NCBI GenBank assembly: GCA_030635565.1
Contig: DAOVYP010000211.1
Span: 1 to 5,009 of the forward strand
Length of the DNA: 5,009 bases
Reading direction: 5' to 3'
DNA from: Spirochaeta sp.
GTDB lineage: Bacteria; Spirochaetota; Spirochaetia; DSM-2461
Positions 1-5,009 of this stretch are shown one piece after another. A program made the position numbers and the translations under genes. Positions within the stretch are counted from its first letter, which is position 1, and every line of letters begins with the position of its first letter. Below the pieces are notes generated by a model, which saw only the letters and a program-made list of their open reading frames with translations, had not been told where the DNA came from and did no database searches.

Positions 1-229
1 AACCATGTGCGTGGTCTCTTTCTTCCCTTCCCTATTCCTTTACCGGAGTCGTACCACAGGGCAGTGCCCGAGGAACAATCCCGATAAATCTGTTAAAGAA
101 CTTTAAGGACGGCATCCAGGTACCGGCCTTGGCCGCACTTCGTGTGACTGACTTAAAATGTCTATAGTTTGAAGTGCTCGATGAAAGTACGTCATGCCCC
201 GGAAAAAGTCAATACGCCAGGGTGAAAAT
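1..229. other. Intergenic region at left window edge, no supportable gene
   Basis: No coding region can be defended here. A plus-strand frame is open from the window edge to a TAG at 164-166 (about 54 codons), but its translation shows no recognisable family. A 27-codon minus-strand ATG frame (115 down to 32) has no ribosome binding site. At the very edge the minus strand reads ATG at 6-4 after a purine-rich stretch, which could be the first codon of a gene lying to the left; six bases are not enough to call it. A 7-bp inverted repeat (135-141 with 171-177) is described separately. No terminator with a T-run is visible after pgsA, so transcription may continue leftwards. Confidence 0.5.
135..177. 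repeat. Inverted repeat downstream of pgsA
   Basis: GCACTTC at 135-141 is matched by its exact reverse complement GAAGTGC at 171-177, separated by 29 bases that are AT-rich towards the right. It lies about 50 bp beyond the pgsA stop. It lacks a following T-run on either strand, so a factor-independent terminator is not supported. It could be a weak RNA hairpin or a protein site, and a chance match of this size is quite possible. Confidence 0.2.
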
Positions 230-826
230 CTAATTGGATATGAATTTCTTGTGGGTATCGGTTTTCAGATAATAACGGAAATAGTCGGCAAATGAGATGA
301 GTGAAGCCATCGCAGCTACAACAAAAAGAAGGGCAATTATCTTCTCGGCCATCAGCAGCCATTTCAGATCCGGAGTCCAGGCCCTGAGTGTGAGTGCAAA
401 GAGTCCACCGAAACCGCTGACGAAGTAAAGGAATGATTTGAGCTTACCACCCTTGTTTGCCGCCAGGGCCACACCCTCCCGGGCCAGCAGCATACGTATG
501 AACATGATGGCAAGCTCACGCCATAGAATTATCATCAGAGTCCAGATCGGCATCAGGCCGGAGCCGATGAAACAGGCAAAATATGTCACCCTCAGAAAGA
601 CATCTGAAAAGGGATCCATCAGCTTGCCTACATCGCTCACCTGCCCCCTGCTCCTGGCGAAATGACCGTCAAGGATGTCGGTAATTTCACTGAGAATGAA
701 CAGTATCCACAATAAAACCGTGCCGAAGCGAGGAGAAAAACCTAGATGGACAAGCAGATACCAGGCGAGAAAAACCAGAGGTGCGGAGAATAACCTGCTG
801 ATCGTCAGTTTATTGGGCAGGGTCAT
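230..826 (-). CDS. pgsA: CDP-diacylglycerol--glycerol-3-phosphate 3-phosphatidyltransferase (PGP synthase)
   Basis: This integral membrane enzyme joins CDP-diacylglycerol and glycerol-3-phosphate to give phosphatidylglycerophosphate and CMP, the committed step to phosphatidylglycerol and cardiolipin. The CDP-alcohol phosphotransferase signature is complete: D50, D53-G54, A57-R58, G67, D71 and D75 with the exact family spacing (DGx2ARx8Gx3Dx3D). The start (MTLPNKLTISR) matches the usual PgsA N-terminus, which favours PgsA over other family members. The later R103-E104 and the 121-130 stretch ending in GGKLK also resemble PgsA. About five to six hydrophobic segments are visible (near 8-28, 33-50, 80-112, 131-148, 157-180). 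The 198-residue length is normal. The gene follows the M32 peptidase by 41 bp and probably shares its transcript. No good Shine-Dalgarno precedes the ATG, so expression may depend on translation from upstream. Another CDP-alcohol transferase such as phosphatidylserine synthase is less likely. Confidence 0.9.
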   Translation of the reverse strand: MTLPNKLTISRLFSAPLVFLAWYLLVHLGFSPRFGTVLLWILFILSEITDILDGHFARSRGQVSDVGKLMDPFSDVFLRVTYFACFIGSGLMPIWTLMIILWRELAIMFIRMLLAREGVALAANKGGKLKSFLYFVSGFGGLFALTLRAWTPDLKWLLMAEKIIALLFVVAAMASLISFADYFRYYLKTDTHKKFISN

Positions 827-867
827 GCCACACTATAGGCAGTGGGGCAAGTCGGGTCAATGTAAGC

Positions 868-2385
868 TTATAATCCGTATACTTCGGCGTATTTCCCATT
901 CAGATAATCAAGGAAATGAACCGGATCAAGAGGCTTGCCGGTGACATGGCGGCAGAGGTCATCCGGAGAAAAAACCCGGCCATGCACATGAATGTTCTTC
1001 CTGAGCCACGTGAGAACCGTTTCGGCCCGGCCTTCGCCAATAATAGTTGAGAGTGGACCAATCTCGTCTTCCATCGCTATCGTGAATTGAGCGGCGTAAA
1101 GATTGCCCAGGGCATATGTCGGAAAATAACCGAAAAGTCCCACCGACCAGTGGACATCCTGCATACATCCATCTGCATCGTTACGTGGTGAGATGCCCAG
1201 TAATTCCTGATATGCATCCCGCCAGGCACCAGGAAGTTCGGCAACTTTCAGATCACCGGAAATCAGCGCCTGCTCCAGACGGAAACGGATGATGATGTGG
1301 AATGAATAGGTCACCTCATCGGCATCCACCCGGATCAGACTGGGTTGTACACGGTTCGCGGCACGATAAAAACTCATTGTACCGACACCGCTGAGATGTT
1401 CCGGGAAAAGACGCTGAAAATCCCTGTACCAAAAGTCCCAGAATACCCGAGAGCGGCCCACTGTGTTCTCCCAGAACCTGGATTGGGATTCATGGATTCC
1501 CAGACTTGTACCGTCGGCCAGCAGGGTACCCCGCAGGTTCTCACCCATCCCCTGCTCATAGAGCCCGTGACCGGCTTCGTGTATATTACTGAGGAGGCCT
1601 GATAGAACCAGATTCTCGTCATACCGCGTGGTAACCCGGACGTCATCGGGTCCCAGGGTTGTGGTAAATGGGTGAGCACTCAAGTCCAGCCTGCCGCGAT
1701 TTGTGTCATATCCCATGAAGGCCTGAATTTTCTTACCGAAAACATCCTGAAGCGATATATCGTAAGACTTCTCGAGGAAACCCGCTTCCGGTGCAGTACC
1801 GGAAAGAATTCTATCCATAAGCTCTCTCAAACCTGCAGCCAGTCCGTCGAATACTGATGCGATCTGCGATCCGGTGGCACCGGGTTCGTACTCGTCCAGC
1901 AATGTATCGTAAGCATCTCCATCCGGTGCGACAGCCCGGGCATATTCCCGTTCAAGATTGATAACCGTTTCGAGATGGGGTGCAAATGCGGAAAAATCAT
2001 CATCTTTCCTTGCCTTAACCCAGGCGGATTGAGATAGAGAGGTTTCCCGAGCGAGATTTTCAACCAGCTCCCGGGGAACCCTGATTTTCTTCTTCCATCT
2101 TTTGTGAGATTCACGCAGAAAAGCGGCATCAATGGGATTCATCTCCTTCGGGGAATCATCCACATCGTATCCGAGTTGAGCGAACAGGGACTCCCATTCG
2201 CCATCGACTATTTTTTCATGATGCAAGCCCATCATCAGGGCGATCTGCGCTGCTCGATCCTCAACGGCTCCGCCCGGCATAAAGGTTTCCTGATCCCACT
2301 CAAGCAGGGCTGTAATATGTCCGAGGCGGGTAACAGTCGCATCCAATTCTTTGAGACGTTTGATAGTATTGTTAACCTGATTCAT
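868..2385 (-). CDS. M32 family metallocarboxypeptidase (carboxypeptidase Taq type)
   Basis: This is a probably cytoplasmic, metal-dependent (zinc or cobalt in the family) carboxypeptidase that removes C-terminal amino acids from peptides. Numbering from the ATG at 2385 (505 residues, the usual family length), the zinc motif HEAGH is at 269-273 and the third ligand E299 lies in a HESQS motif, with family-like spacing. Other M32 signatures are present: WDQET near 30-34, HPF at 238-240, DVRVT at 248-252, and NRVQPSLIR near 344-352 followed by DADEVTYSFH. The NDADGCMQDVHWS and FGYFPTYALGNLYAAQ blocks near the C-terminus are also typical. There is no signal peptide. A longer frame starts at 2418, but AGGAGGT at 2394-2400 sits 8 nt before the ATG at 2385, which settles the start. 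All catalytic residues are intact, so the enzyme should be active. It is first in a likely two-gene unit with pgsA; a role in peptide turnover is inferred from the family. Shadow frames inside it on both strands are not genes. Confidence 0.95.
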   Translation of the reverse strand: MNQVNNTIKRLKELDATVTRLGHITALLEWDQETFMPGGAVEDRAAQIALMMGLHHEKIVDGEWESLFAQLGYDVDDSPKEMNPIDAAFLRESHKRWKKKIRVPRELVENLARETSLSQSAWVKARKDDDFSAFAPHLETVINLEREYARAVAPDGDAYDTLLDEYEPGATGSQIASVFDGLAAGLRELMDRILSGTAPEAGFLEKSYDISLQDVFGKKIQAFMGYDTNRGRLDLSAHPFTTTLGPDDVRVTTRYDENLVLSGLLSNIHEAGHGLYEQGMGENLRGTLLADGTSLGIHESQSRFWENTVGRSRVFWDFWYRDFQRLFPEHLSGVGTMSFYRAANRVQPSLIRVDADEVTYSFHIIIRFRLEQALISGDLKVAELPGAWRDAYQELLGISPRNDADGCMQDVHWSVGLFGYFPTYALGNLYAAQFTIAMEDEIGPLSTIIGEGRAETVLTWLRKNIHVHGRVFSPDDLCRHVTGKPLDPVHFLDYLNGKYAEVYGL

Positions 2386-2393
2386 TTGAAATG

Positions 2394-2400
2394 ACCTCCT
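2394..2400 (-). promoter_or_regulatory. Shine-Dalgarno sequence deciding the M32 peptidase start
   Basis: On the minus strand this reads AGGAGGT, a perfect anti-16S match, with an 8-nt spacer to the ATG at 2385. The alternative upstream start at 2418 would place this ribosome binding site inside the coding region and add 11 residues that are not typical of the family. Confidence 0.85.
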
Positions 2401-2562
2401 AACGGGGTTGCCCTTCAAGTCGATCGAGAATTACATTCCCTCTGATGATTGCCACTGTCGCACCGGCTTCTTTCCGGGCCGATGACCGTTTCGGTTTCGG
2501 CAATCCGCCTGGATATCGAGCATTTACGGGTGAGAATCCGGTCCCTATCCCGACATGAACCC

Positions 2563-2591
2563 ATGATAGACGACCAAAAGGTCCAATTCAA
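2563..2591 (-). promoter_or_regulatory. Candidate sigma-70-type promoter for the M32 peptidase/pgsA unit
   Basis: On the minus strand a -35-like TTGAAT (2586-2591) and a -10-like TATCAT (2563-2568) are separated by exactly 17 bp. The -10 matches the consensus at five of six positions, the -35 at four of six. Transcription would start near 2556, giving a leader of about 170 nt before the ATG at 2385. The spacer contains the inverted repeat GACC-AAAA-GGTC (2572-2583), placed where a repressor could block polymerase; this is inference from position only. Confidence 0.4.
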
Positions 2592-2687
2592 CAATGGCCA
2601 AGTGATTTACGATATCTATGGAAGCCGGAGACGTGAATAGATTCGGTCAATAGATAGTGCGGTGTCCCGAAAATTCGCATTTATAAG

Positions 2688-2706
2688 CAGCCCCAGAATG
2701 GGACTG
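2688..2706. repeat. Short imperfect hairpin beside the main stem-loop
   Basis: CAG at 2688-2690 and CCC at 2692-2694 can pair with GGG at 2700-2702 and CTG at 2704-2706, with one C/A mismatch between the two blocks and an AGAAT loop. It abuts the stem-loop at 2707-2734, so the two could stack. Alone it would be unremarkable. Confidence 0.3.
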
Positions 2707-2734
2707 TCCGGGAGTATGGAGAATAGCTCCCGGA
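2707..2734. repeat. Perfect 8-bp stem-loop in the intergenic region
   Basis: TCCGGGAG (2707-2714) is followed after 12 bases by its exact complement CTCCCGGA (2727-2734). The right arm occurs again identically at 2811-2818, so the left arm can pair with either copy. There is no T-run after the stem on either strand, which argues against a plain terminator. A structured RNA or a protein-binding palindrome would fit. Confidence 0.5.
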
Positions 2735-2871
2735 AGTTCGTCGGAACGGAGCCTGAAAGGCGAGTACCGCTGATATGGAGGCTTATTCGCAATGCTCCCG
2801 AACAGTCCTGCTCCCGGAATGTGATTCTAATATACGGAGGTATTTACTGGACATCACACAAGGCTCCCGAA
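2726..2871. repeat. Four copies of the short word GCTCCCG(G)AA
   Basis: GCTCCCGGAA occurs at 2726-2735 and 2810-2819, and the shorter form GCTCCCGAA at 2794-2802 and 2863-2871, all in the same orientation. Inverse copies of its core lie at 2708-2714 and 2873-2879. Spacing is irregular (68, 16 and 53 bp), so this is neither a CRISPR nor a tandem array. The recurrence within 146 bp and its use as hairpin arms suggest a selected word or local duplication. Confidence 0.4.
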
Positions 2872-2881
2872 TGGGAGCCTT
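2860..2881 (-). terminator. Likely transcription terminator of the ABC/GntR/head-GIN operon
   Basis: AAGGCTCCC (2860-2868) pairs perfectly with GGGAGCCTT (2873-2881) around a GAAT loop, a 9-bp GC-rich stem. On the minus strand it begins 8 nt after the head-GIN stop codon, the usual place for a terminator. The tract after the stem (TTGTGTG) is poor in T, so termination may be partial and the hairpin may also protect the mRNA 3' end. Confidence 0.5.
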
Positions 2882-2889
2882 AACCGATC

Positions 2890-3609
2890 TTATTCAGAAC
2901 GAACCCTTCCCAATCCTTCGATCCTGATTTTTTCTTCGGTCACTACCCCTGAGTATATAATGCTCCCCATACCATCAAGGGACCCCTCAAGGACTCCACC
3001 GTTCATGTCGAGCCTGATTTCGCCGGCACCTTCCAGCTCCACCCGGGCATTGACGGATTCAACCCCGTTGAGATCCACCTTGCCGACACCGTTCAGATTA
3101 ACGGACAGCTTGTCCACTCTGGTATTATAGCCTTCAACATTTGCGGCACCGTCGATGATGACATCCAGCACTTCTTCTTCGAAACCGGTGAATGTTGCAT
3201 CCGCAGCCCCTTCAATACGTATTTCGGACAGCGTCGGCATGCTGATTTCAGCAATCAGGTCCCCCCGGGAACGGCCGTGCCAGTCATGTGTACCCAGCAC
3301 CAGCTGATTACCCCGGACCCGTACCTGAACGATATCTTCCAAGTCCGAAGGGTATCGGATTTCGGTGGTAAAATCGTCGGACCGGCTGATACGGACCGTC
3401 CAGGCACCTTCAACAACGATTGAGTCAAAGCCATCCAGATCAAGGGATTTCGATGCATCAGCTCCGGTTGATGACCAGTTGGAAGCCACATCGCTGAAAC
3501 CGGAATCGAGGGCCTTACCGACAGTAAGGCGTCCGAGTCCAATCACGATCAGCATAATAACGACAATGAATCCCGCAGCGGCCAGAATTGCAATCTGACT
3601 TTTCTTCAT
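2890..3609 (-). CDS. Membrane-anchored head-GIN domain (DUF2807) beta-helix protein
   Basis: Residues 1-5 are positively charged and about 6-26 form one hydrophobic helix with no lipobox cysteine, so the protein is probably held in the membrane by its N-terminus with the rest outside the cytoplasm. The remainder matches the DUF2807/head-GIN pattern: the opening DGFDSIVVEGAWTVRI (59-74), then a ladder of turns with a hydrophobic-x-[DEN/E]-G motif whose glycines fall at 134, 154, 174, 194, 213 and 232, a period of 19-20 residues as in a right-handed beta-helix. The biochemical role of this domain is not established; the 'auto-transporter adhesin' name attached to it is only putative. The start overlaps the GntR stop (ATGA) and has a GAGGAGG ribosome site 7 nt upstream. 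It is the last gene of the operon, before a hairpin. A role as envelope-side partner or sensor of the ABC transporter is inferred from context. Confidence 0.85.
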   Translation of the reverse strand: MKKSQIAILAAAGFIVVIMLIVIGLGRLTVGKALDSGFSDVASNWSSTGADASKSLDLDGFDSIVVEGAWTVRISRSDDFTTEIRYPSDLEDIVQVRVRGNQLVLGTHDWHGRSRGDLIAEISMPTLSEIRIEGAADATFTGFEEEVLDVIIDGAANVEGYNTRVDKLSVNLNGVGKVDLNGVESVNARVELEGAGEIRLDMNGGVLEGSLDGMGSIIYSGVVTEEKIRIEGLGRVRSE

Positions 3610-3980
3610 GCTGAAGCCTCCTCGTCAAAGCTCTCATAGAGAGAAACAAGTTCTTCGATCCTGATACCCATTTTTTTCATCATTCGGAACAGTCTGGGCA
3701 GCTCATCCCCGATGAACTGCTTTTTCATATCATTCATAATTTCCCCTCGGGCCGTATTCGCCACGAAATATCCAATTCCCCGGCGATTTTCAATAATCCC
3801 TTTATCCTGAAGAGTCTGGTAACTCCGGGTGACCGTATTGGGGTTAACCCCGAGATTCACCGCCATCTCACGAACCGATGGTATGCGATCTCCTGCCGGC
3901 CATTCGCCGCCGGCGATTCTGTCGCGCACCTGATCGGCAATTTGCTGATAAATACCTTTAGGCTGATTAAACTCCATCAC
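3606..3980 (-). CDS. GntR family transcriptional regulator, YtrA-like
   Basis: This is a short DNA-binding repressor. Residues 10-75 form the GntR winged helix: IYQQIADQVRDRI as the first helix, the helix-turn-helix at 35-54 (SVREMAVNLGVNPNTVTRSY), and the wing around 60-73 (KGIIENRRGIGYFV). After it comes only a helical tail of about 50 residues, too short for the FadR, HutC or MocR effector domains. This small architecture marks the YtrA subfamily, whose members usually control neighbouring ABC transporters and dimerise through the tail. The start is either GTG at 3980 or ATG at 3977, one residue apart; AAAGGAG at 3991-3997 lies 10 or 13 nt upstream, slightly favouring GTG. It overlaps the permease gene by 11-14 nt and the head-GIN gene by 4 nt. 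Its operator is expected near the operon promoter, outside the window. Which signal relieves repression is unknown. Confidence 0.92.
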   Translation of the reverse strand: MMEFNQPKGIYQQIADQVRDRIAGGEWPAGDRIPSVREMAVNLGVNPNTVTRSYQTLQDKGIIENRRGIGYFVANTARGEIMNDMKKQFIGDELPRLFRMMKKMGIRIEELVSLYESFDEEASA

Positions 3981-4755
3981 TGCTCTGAGTCTCCTTTACC
4001 CTCAACCAGGCGACGACCCAGCAGAACGGTGCCAGCAAACCATAAAAGAACACTTTCCCGATAATCTCCAGAGTATCCATCAAAGCCGGGTATCGCGATC
4101 TCATCAGCGGCTCGATATCGAAATGAATCGATCTCGGTGTATAGAAACCCTCAAAATAGGATGCAAAGAAAATTCGGAATACAAAGGCTCCAACCAGCCC
4201 CAGGACGATTGAAAACAGGATCAGTGTGAAAACGGTTTTCACGAGATGAGCTTTCTTGAACCACGCGGCACCGAGGAAGAAAACGGACTGTACGATGATG
4301 ACATACCCGATTACCTCCAGATACATACCCTGAAACGGATTCAAAGGTACAAAAGGAATCTGGAAAAACAGTGAAGTAACCGCCTCGGAAATAATCGATG
4401 CGATACTGATCAGAATCATGATGAAAATCGGAAGCGCTACCGATACGGATAGTAACCTTACAAGAGTTTTCTCAATTGATGACGCCGGAAGAAGCAGGTA
4501 ATTCTCATTTTTCGTTTTATCATGGAGAGAGCTGAATGCCAGGCTGGCACTGATGCATCCCCAGATAACCAGTGTACCCATGAGAAATGATGAATAATCC
4601 ATCGATTTTTCACCTGTGAAGAGTGCCTGAAGTATCACTATGAGAAACATGGAACCTGCAATGGCACCCGAAGCGATGGCTGTGGCACGCCAGCCGTTAA
4701 TCATGTCTCGGCGCGCAAGAAATCCCATGCGCCTGATATCCAATACCTGGTTCAT
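3967..4755 (-). CDS. ABC transporter permease (ABC-2-like, six membrane helices)
   Basis: This is the membrane subunit of an ABC transporter, inferred from its fold pattern and from the ATPase gene directly upstream. Of 262 residues, about six are membrane segments (near 24-46, 56-76, 98-122, 145-165, 172-197, 231-251), the usual ABC-2 topology. The loop at 75-100, with the motif NENYLLLPASSIEKTLVR, resembles a coupling-type cytoplasmic loop found in exporter permeases that neighbour YtrA-like regulators. The N-terminal 20 residues are basic and probably cytoplasmic. The ATG overlaps the ATPase stop (ATGA), with GAAGGAG 7 nt upstream inside the ATPase gene, so translation is coupled. There is one permease gene here, so the transporter may be a homodimer unless another permease lies to the right. 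The substrate cannot be told from sequence; export or envelope-stress resistance is the family-based guess. Confidence 0.82.
   Translation of the reverse strand: MNQVLDIRRMGFLARRDMINGWRATAIASGAIAGSMFLIVILQALFTGEKSMDYSSFLMGTLVIWGCISASLAFSSLHDKTKNENYLLLPASSIEKTLVRLLSVSVALPIFIMILISIASIISEAVTSLFFQIPFVPLNPFQGMYLEVIGYVIIVQSVFFLGAAWFKKAHLVKTVFTLILFSIVLGLVGAFVFRIFFASYFEGFYTPRSIHFDIEPLMRSRYPALMDTLEIIGKVFFYGLLAPFCWVVAWLRVKETQSSDGV
3991..3997 (-). promoter_or_regulatory. Shine-Dalgarno sequence of the GntR gene inside the permease gene
   Basis: On the minus strand this reads AAAGGAG, lying within the last codons of the permease gene. It is 10 nt before the GTG at 3980 and 13 nt before the ATG at 3977. 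The spacing slightly favours the GTG start. Ribosomes finishing the permease at 3967 could also reinitiate just upstream, so regulator output is probably tied to permease translation. Confidence 0.55.
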
Positions 4756-5009
4756 ACATTCACTCCTTCAGCACTGAATAATTCTGCATAGATGTCGGGT
4801 CTGGAAATCACAGTATTGAATAGAATCTCAAGATCGATTGGGCCACCGCTCAGATCCGGACCCTTCCAGACTGCCCAATATCCCCCGACAGCGGTTTCGC
4901 TGTAGATGAGCCCTTCGGCCTCAGCTGAGGGAGGGGTTGTCGATCTGGTCATATGCAGCCTGTTGTTCACCTGGGCCATACCGTGCTCGAAAAGAACTCG
5001 TCCCTCATG
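4752..5009 (-). CDS. ABC transporter ATP-binding protein, C-terminal part (cut by window edge)
   Basis: The reading frame is open to the right edge (85 codons before the stop), so the real start lies outside; the internal ATG at 4979 is not a start. The first residues, HEGRVLFEHG, match the strand that follows the H-loop in ABC ATPases (typically EGR-[VIL]-x-x-x-G), which places this as the tail after the nucleotide-binding domain. Walker A, Walker B and signature motifs are therefore not visible. The rest is a C-terminal extension ending in IDLEILFNTVISR and an acidic tail, of a kind seen in YtrB-like ATPases. It overlaps the permease start by 4 nt (ATGA), supporting a shared complex. The ATPase call rests on a short motif plus context and is less certain than the neighbours. 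Confidence 0.72.
   Translation of the reverse strand, partial: HEGRVLFEHGMAQVNNRLHMTRSTTPPSAEAEGLIYSETAVGGYWAVWKGPDLSGGPIDLEILFNTVISRPDIYAELFSAEGVNV

Larger units (their letters stand above)
2386..2889. other. Long intergenic region between head-GIN gene and M32 peptidase gene
   Basis: About 500 bp lie here without a convincing gene. Two plus-strand frames exist (2449-2640 from TTG and 2662-2883 from GTG). Neither has a ribosome binding site or a recognisable sequence, and the second runs straight through the hairpins, so I reject both. The left half (2386-2600) looks like the promoter and leader of the M32 gene. The right half (2660-2881) is packed with inverted repeats built on the word GCTCCCG(G)AA. 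It could encode a structured RNA, but no known class is recognised. Confidence 0.55.

Noticed and set aside
3..166. Plus-strand frame open from the left window edge, possibly the end of a gene entering the window.
   Set aside because: Only about 54 codons are visible, with no recognisable motif; an open frame of this length at an edge can arise by chance.
1374..1679. Sizeable open frames on both strands inside the M32 gene (also at 1345-1602, 1827-2132 and 2104-2394).
   Set aside because: They are shadows of the M32 reading frame, whose protein is conserved over its whole length.
2529..2635. Plus-strand resemblance to parts of a cobalamin riboswitch: GGTGAGAATCCGG at 2529-2541 and a B12-box-like AGCCGGAGACGTG at 2623-2635, in the right order.
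   Set aside because: The GGGAA block before the first element, the CCCGC-ACTGT block and the GGGAAGG block are missing, the B12 box has a deletion and mismatches, and no plus-strand gene follows. A covariance search with the cobalamin riboswitch model (Rfam RF00174) on 2480-2680 would decide; a significant plus-strand hit would revive it as a relic.
2449..2640. Plus-strand open frame of 63 codons in the intergenic region.
   Set aside because: It starts with TTG, has no ribosome binding site, resembles no known family, and lies over the minus-strand promoter candidate.
2726..2871. Recurring short repeat considered as a CRISPR array or integron recombination site.
   Set aside because: The units are only 9-10 bp and irregularly spaced, with no spacers of uniform size, no cas or integrase gene nearby, and no recombination-site core pairs recognised.
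2662..2883. Plus-strand open frame of 73 codons in the intergenic region.
   Set aside because: It starts with GTG without a ribosome binding site, and its sequence is dictated by the hairpins and repeats, including the putative terminator at its end.

Overview
The window is ordinary bacterial chromosome with roughly balanced base composition. All confidently called genes lie on the minus strand, so transcription runs from right to left. The organism cannot be fixed from 5 kb. Strong Shine-Dalgarno sequences (for example a perfect AGGAGGT before the M32 peptidase) argue against a typical Bacteroidetes genome. The combination of an M32 peptidase, this PgsA type and a YtrA-like ABC operon would fit a free-living spirochaete or another Gram-negative-like phylum, but that is only a guess.

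Right half (5009 down to 2860): a tightly packed operon. In transcription order it holds the C-terminal end of an ABC transporter ATPase (cut by the window edge), a six-helix ABC permease, a short GntR-family repressor of the YtrA type, and a membrane-anchored protein with a head-GIN (DUF2807) beta-helix. Every junction overlaps (ATGA, 14 nt, ATGA), so the four proteins are very probably made together. A 9-bp hairpin just after the last stop is the likely transcript end. The simplest reading is an autoregulated ABC export or envelope-stress module with an unusual surface-exposed beta-helical partner. The substrate cannot be inferred.

Middle (2386-2889): about 500 bp with no convincing gene. 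It carries a good minus-strand promoter candidate (TTGAAT, 17 bp, TATCAT) that would give the next gene a leader of about 170 nt. Its right part is rich in inverted repeats built from a recurring GCTCCCG(G)AA word.

Left half (2385 down to 230): an M32 (Taq-type) metallocarboxypeptidase with its active-site motifs intact. It is followed 41 bp later by pgsA, the phosphatidylglycerophosphate synthase of phospholipid synthesis. These are two housekeeping genes that probably share a transcript but have no obvious functional link. Positions 1-229 hold no supportable gene.

I found no RNA gene of a known class, insertion sequence, CRISPR array, phage gene or defence system. The most interesting items are the ABC/GntR/head-GIN operon and the structured intergenic region.
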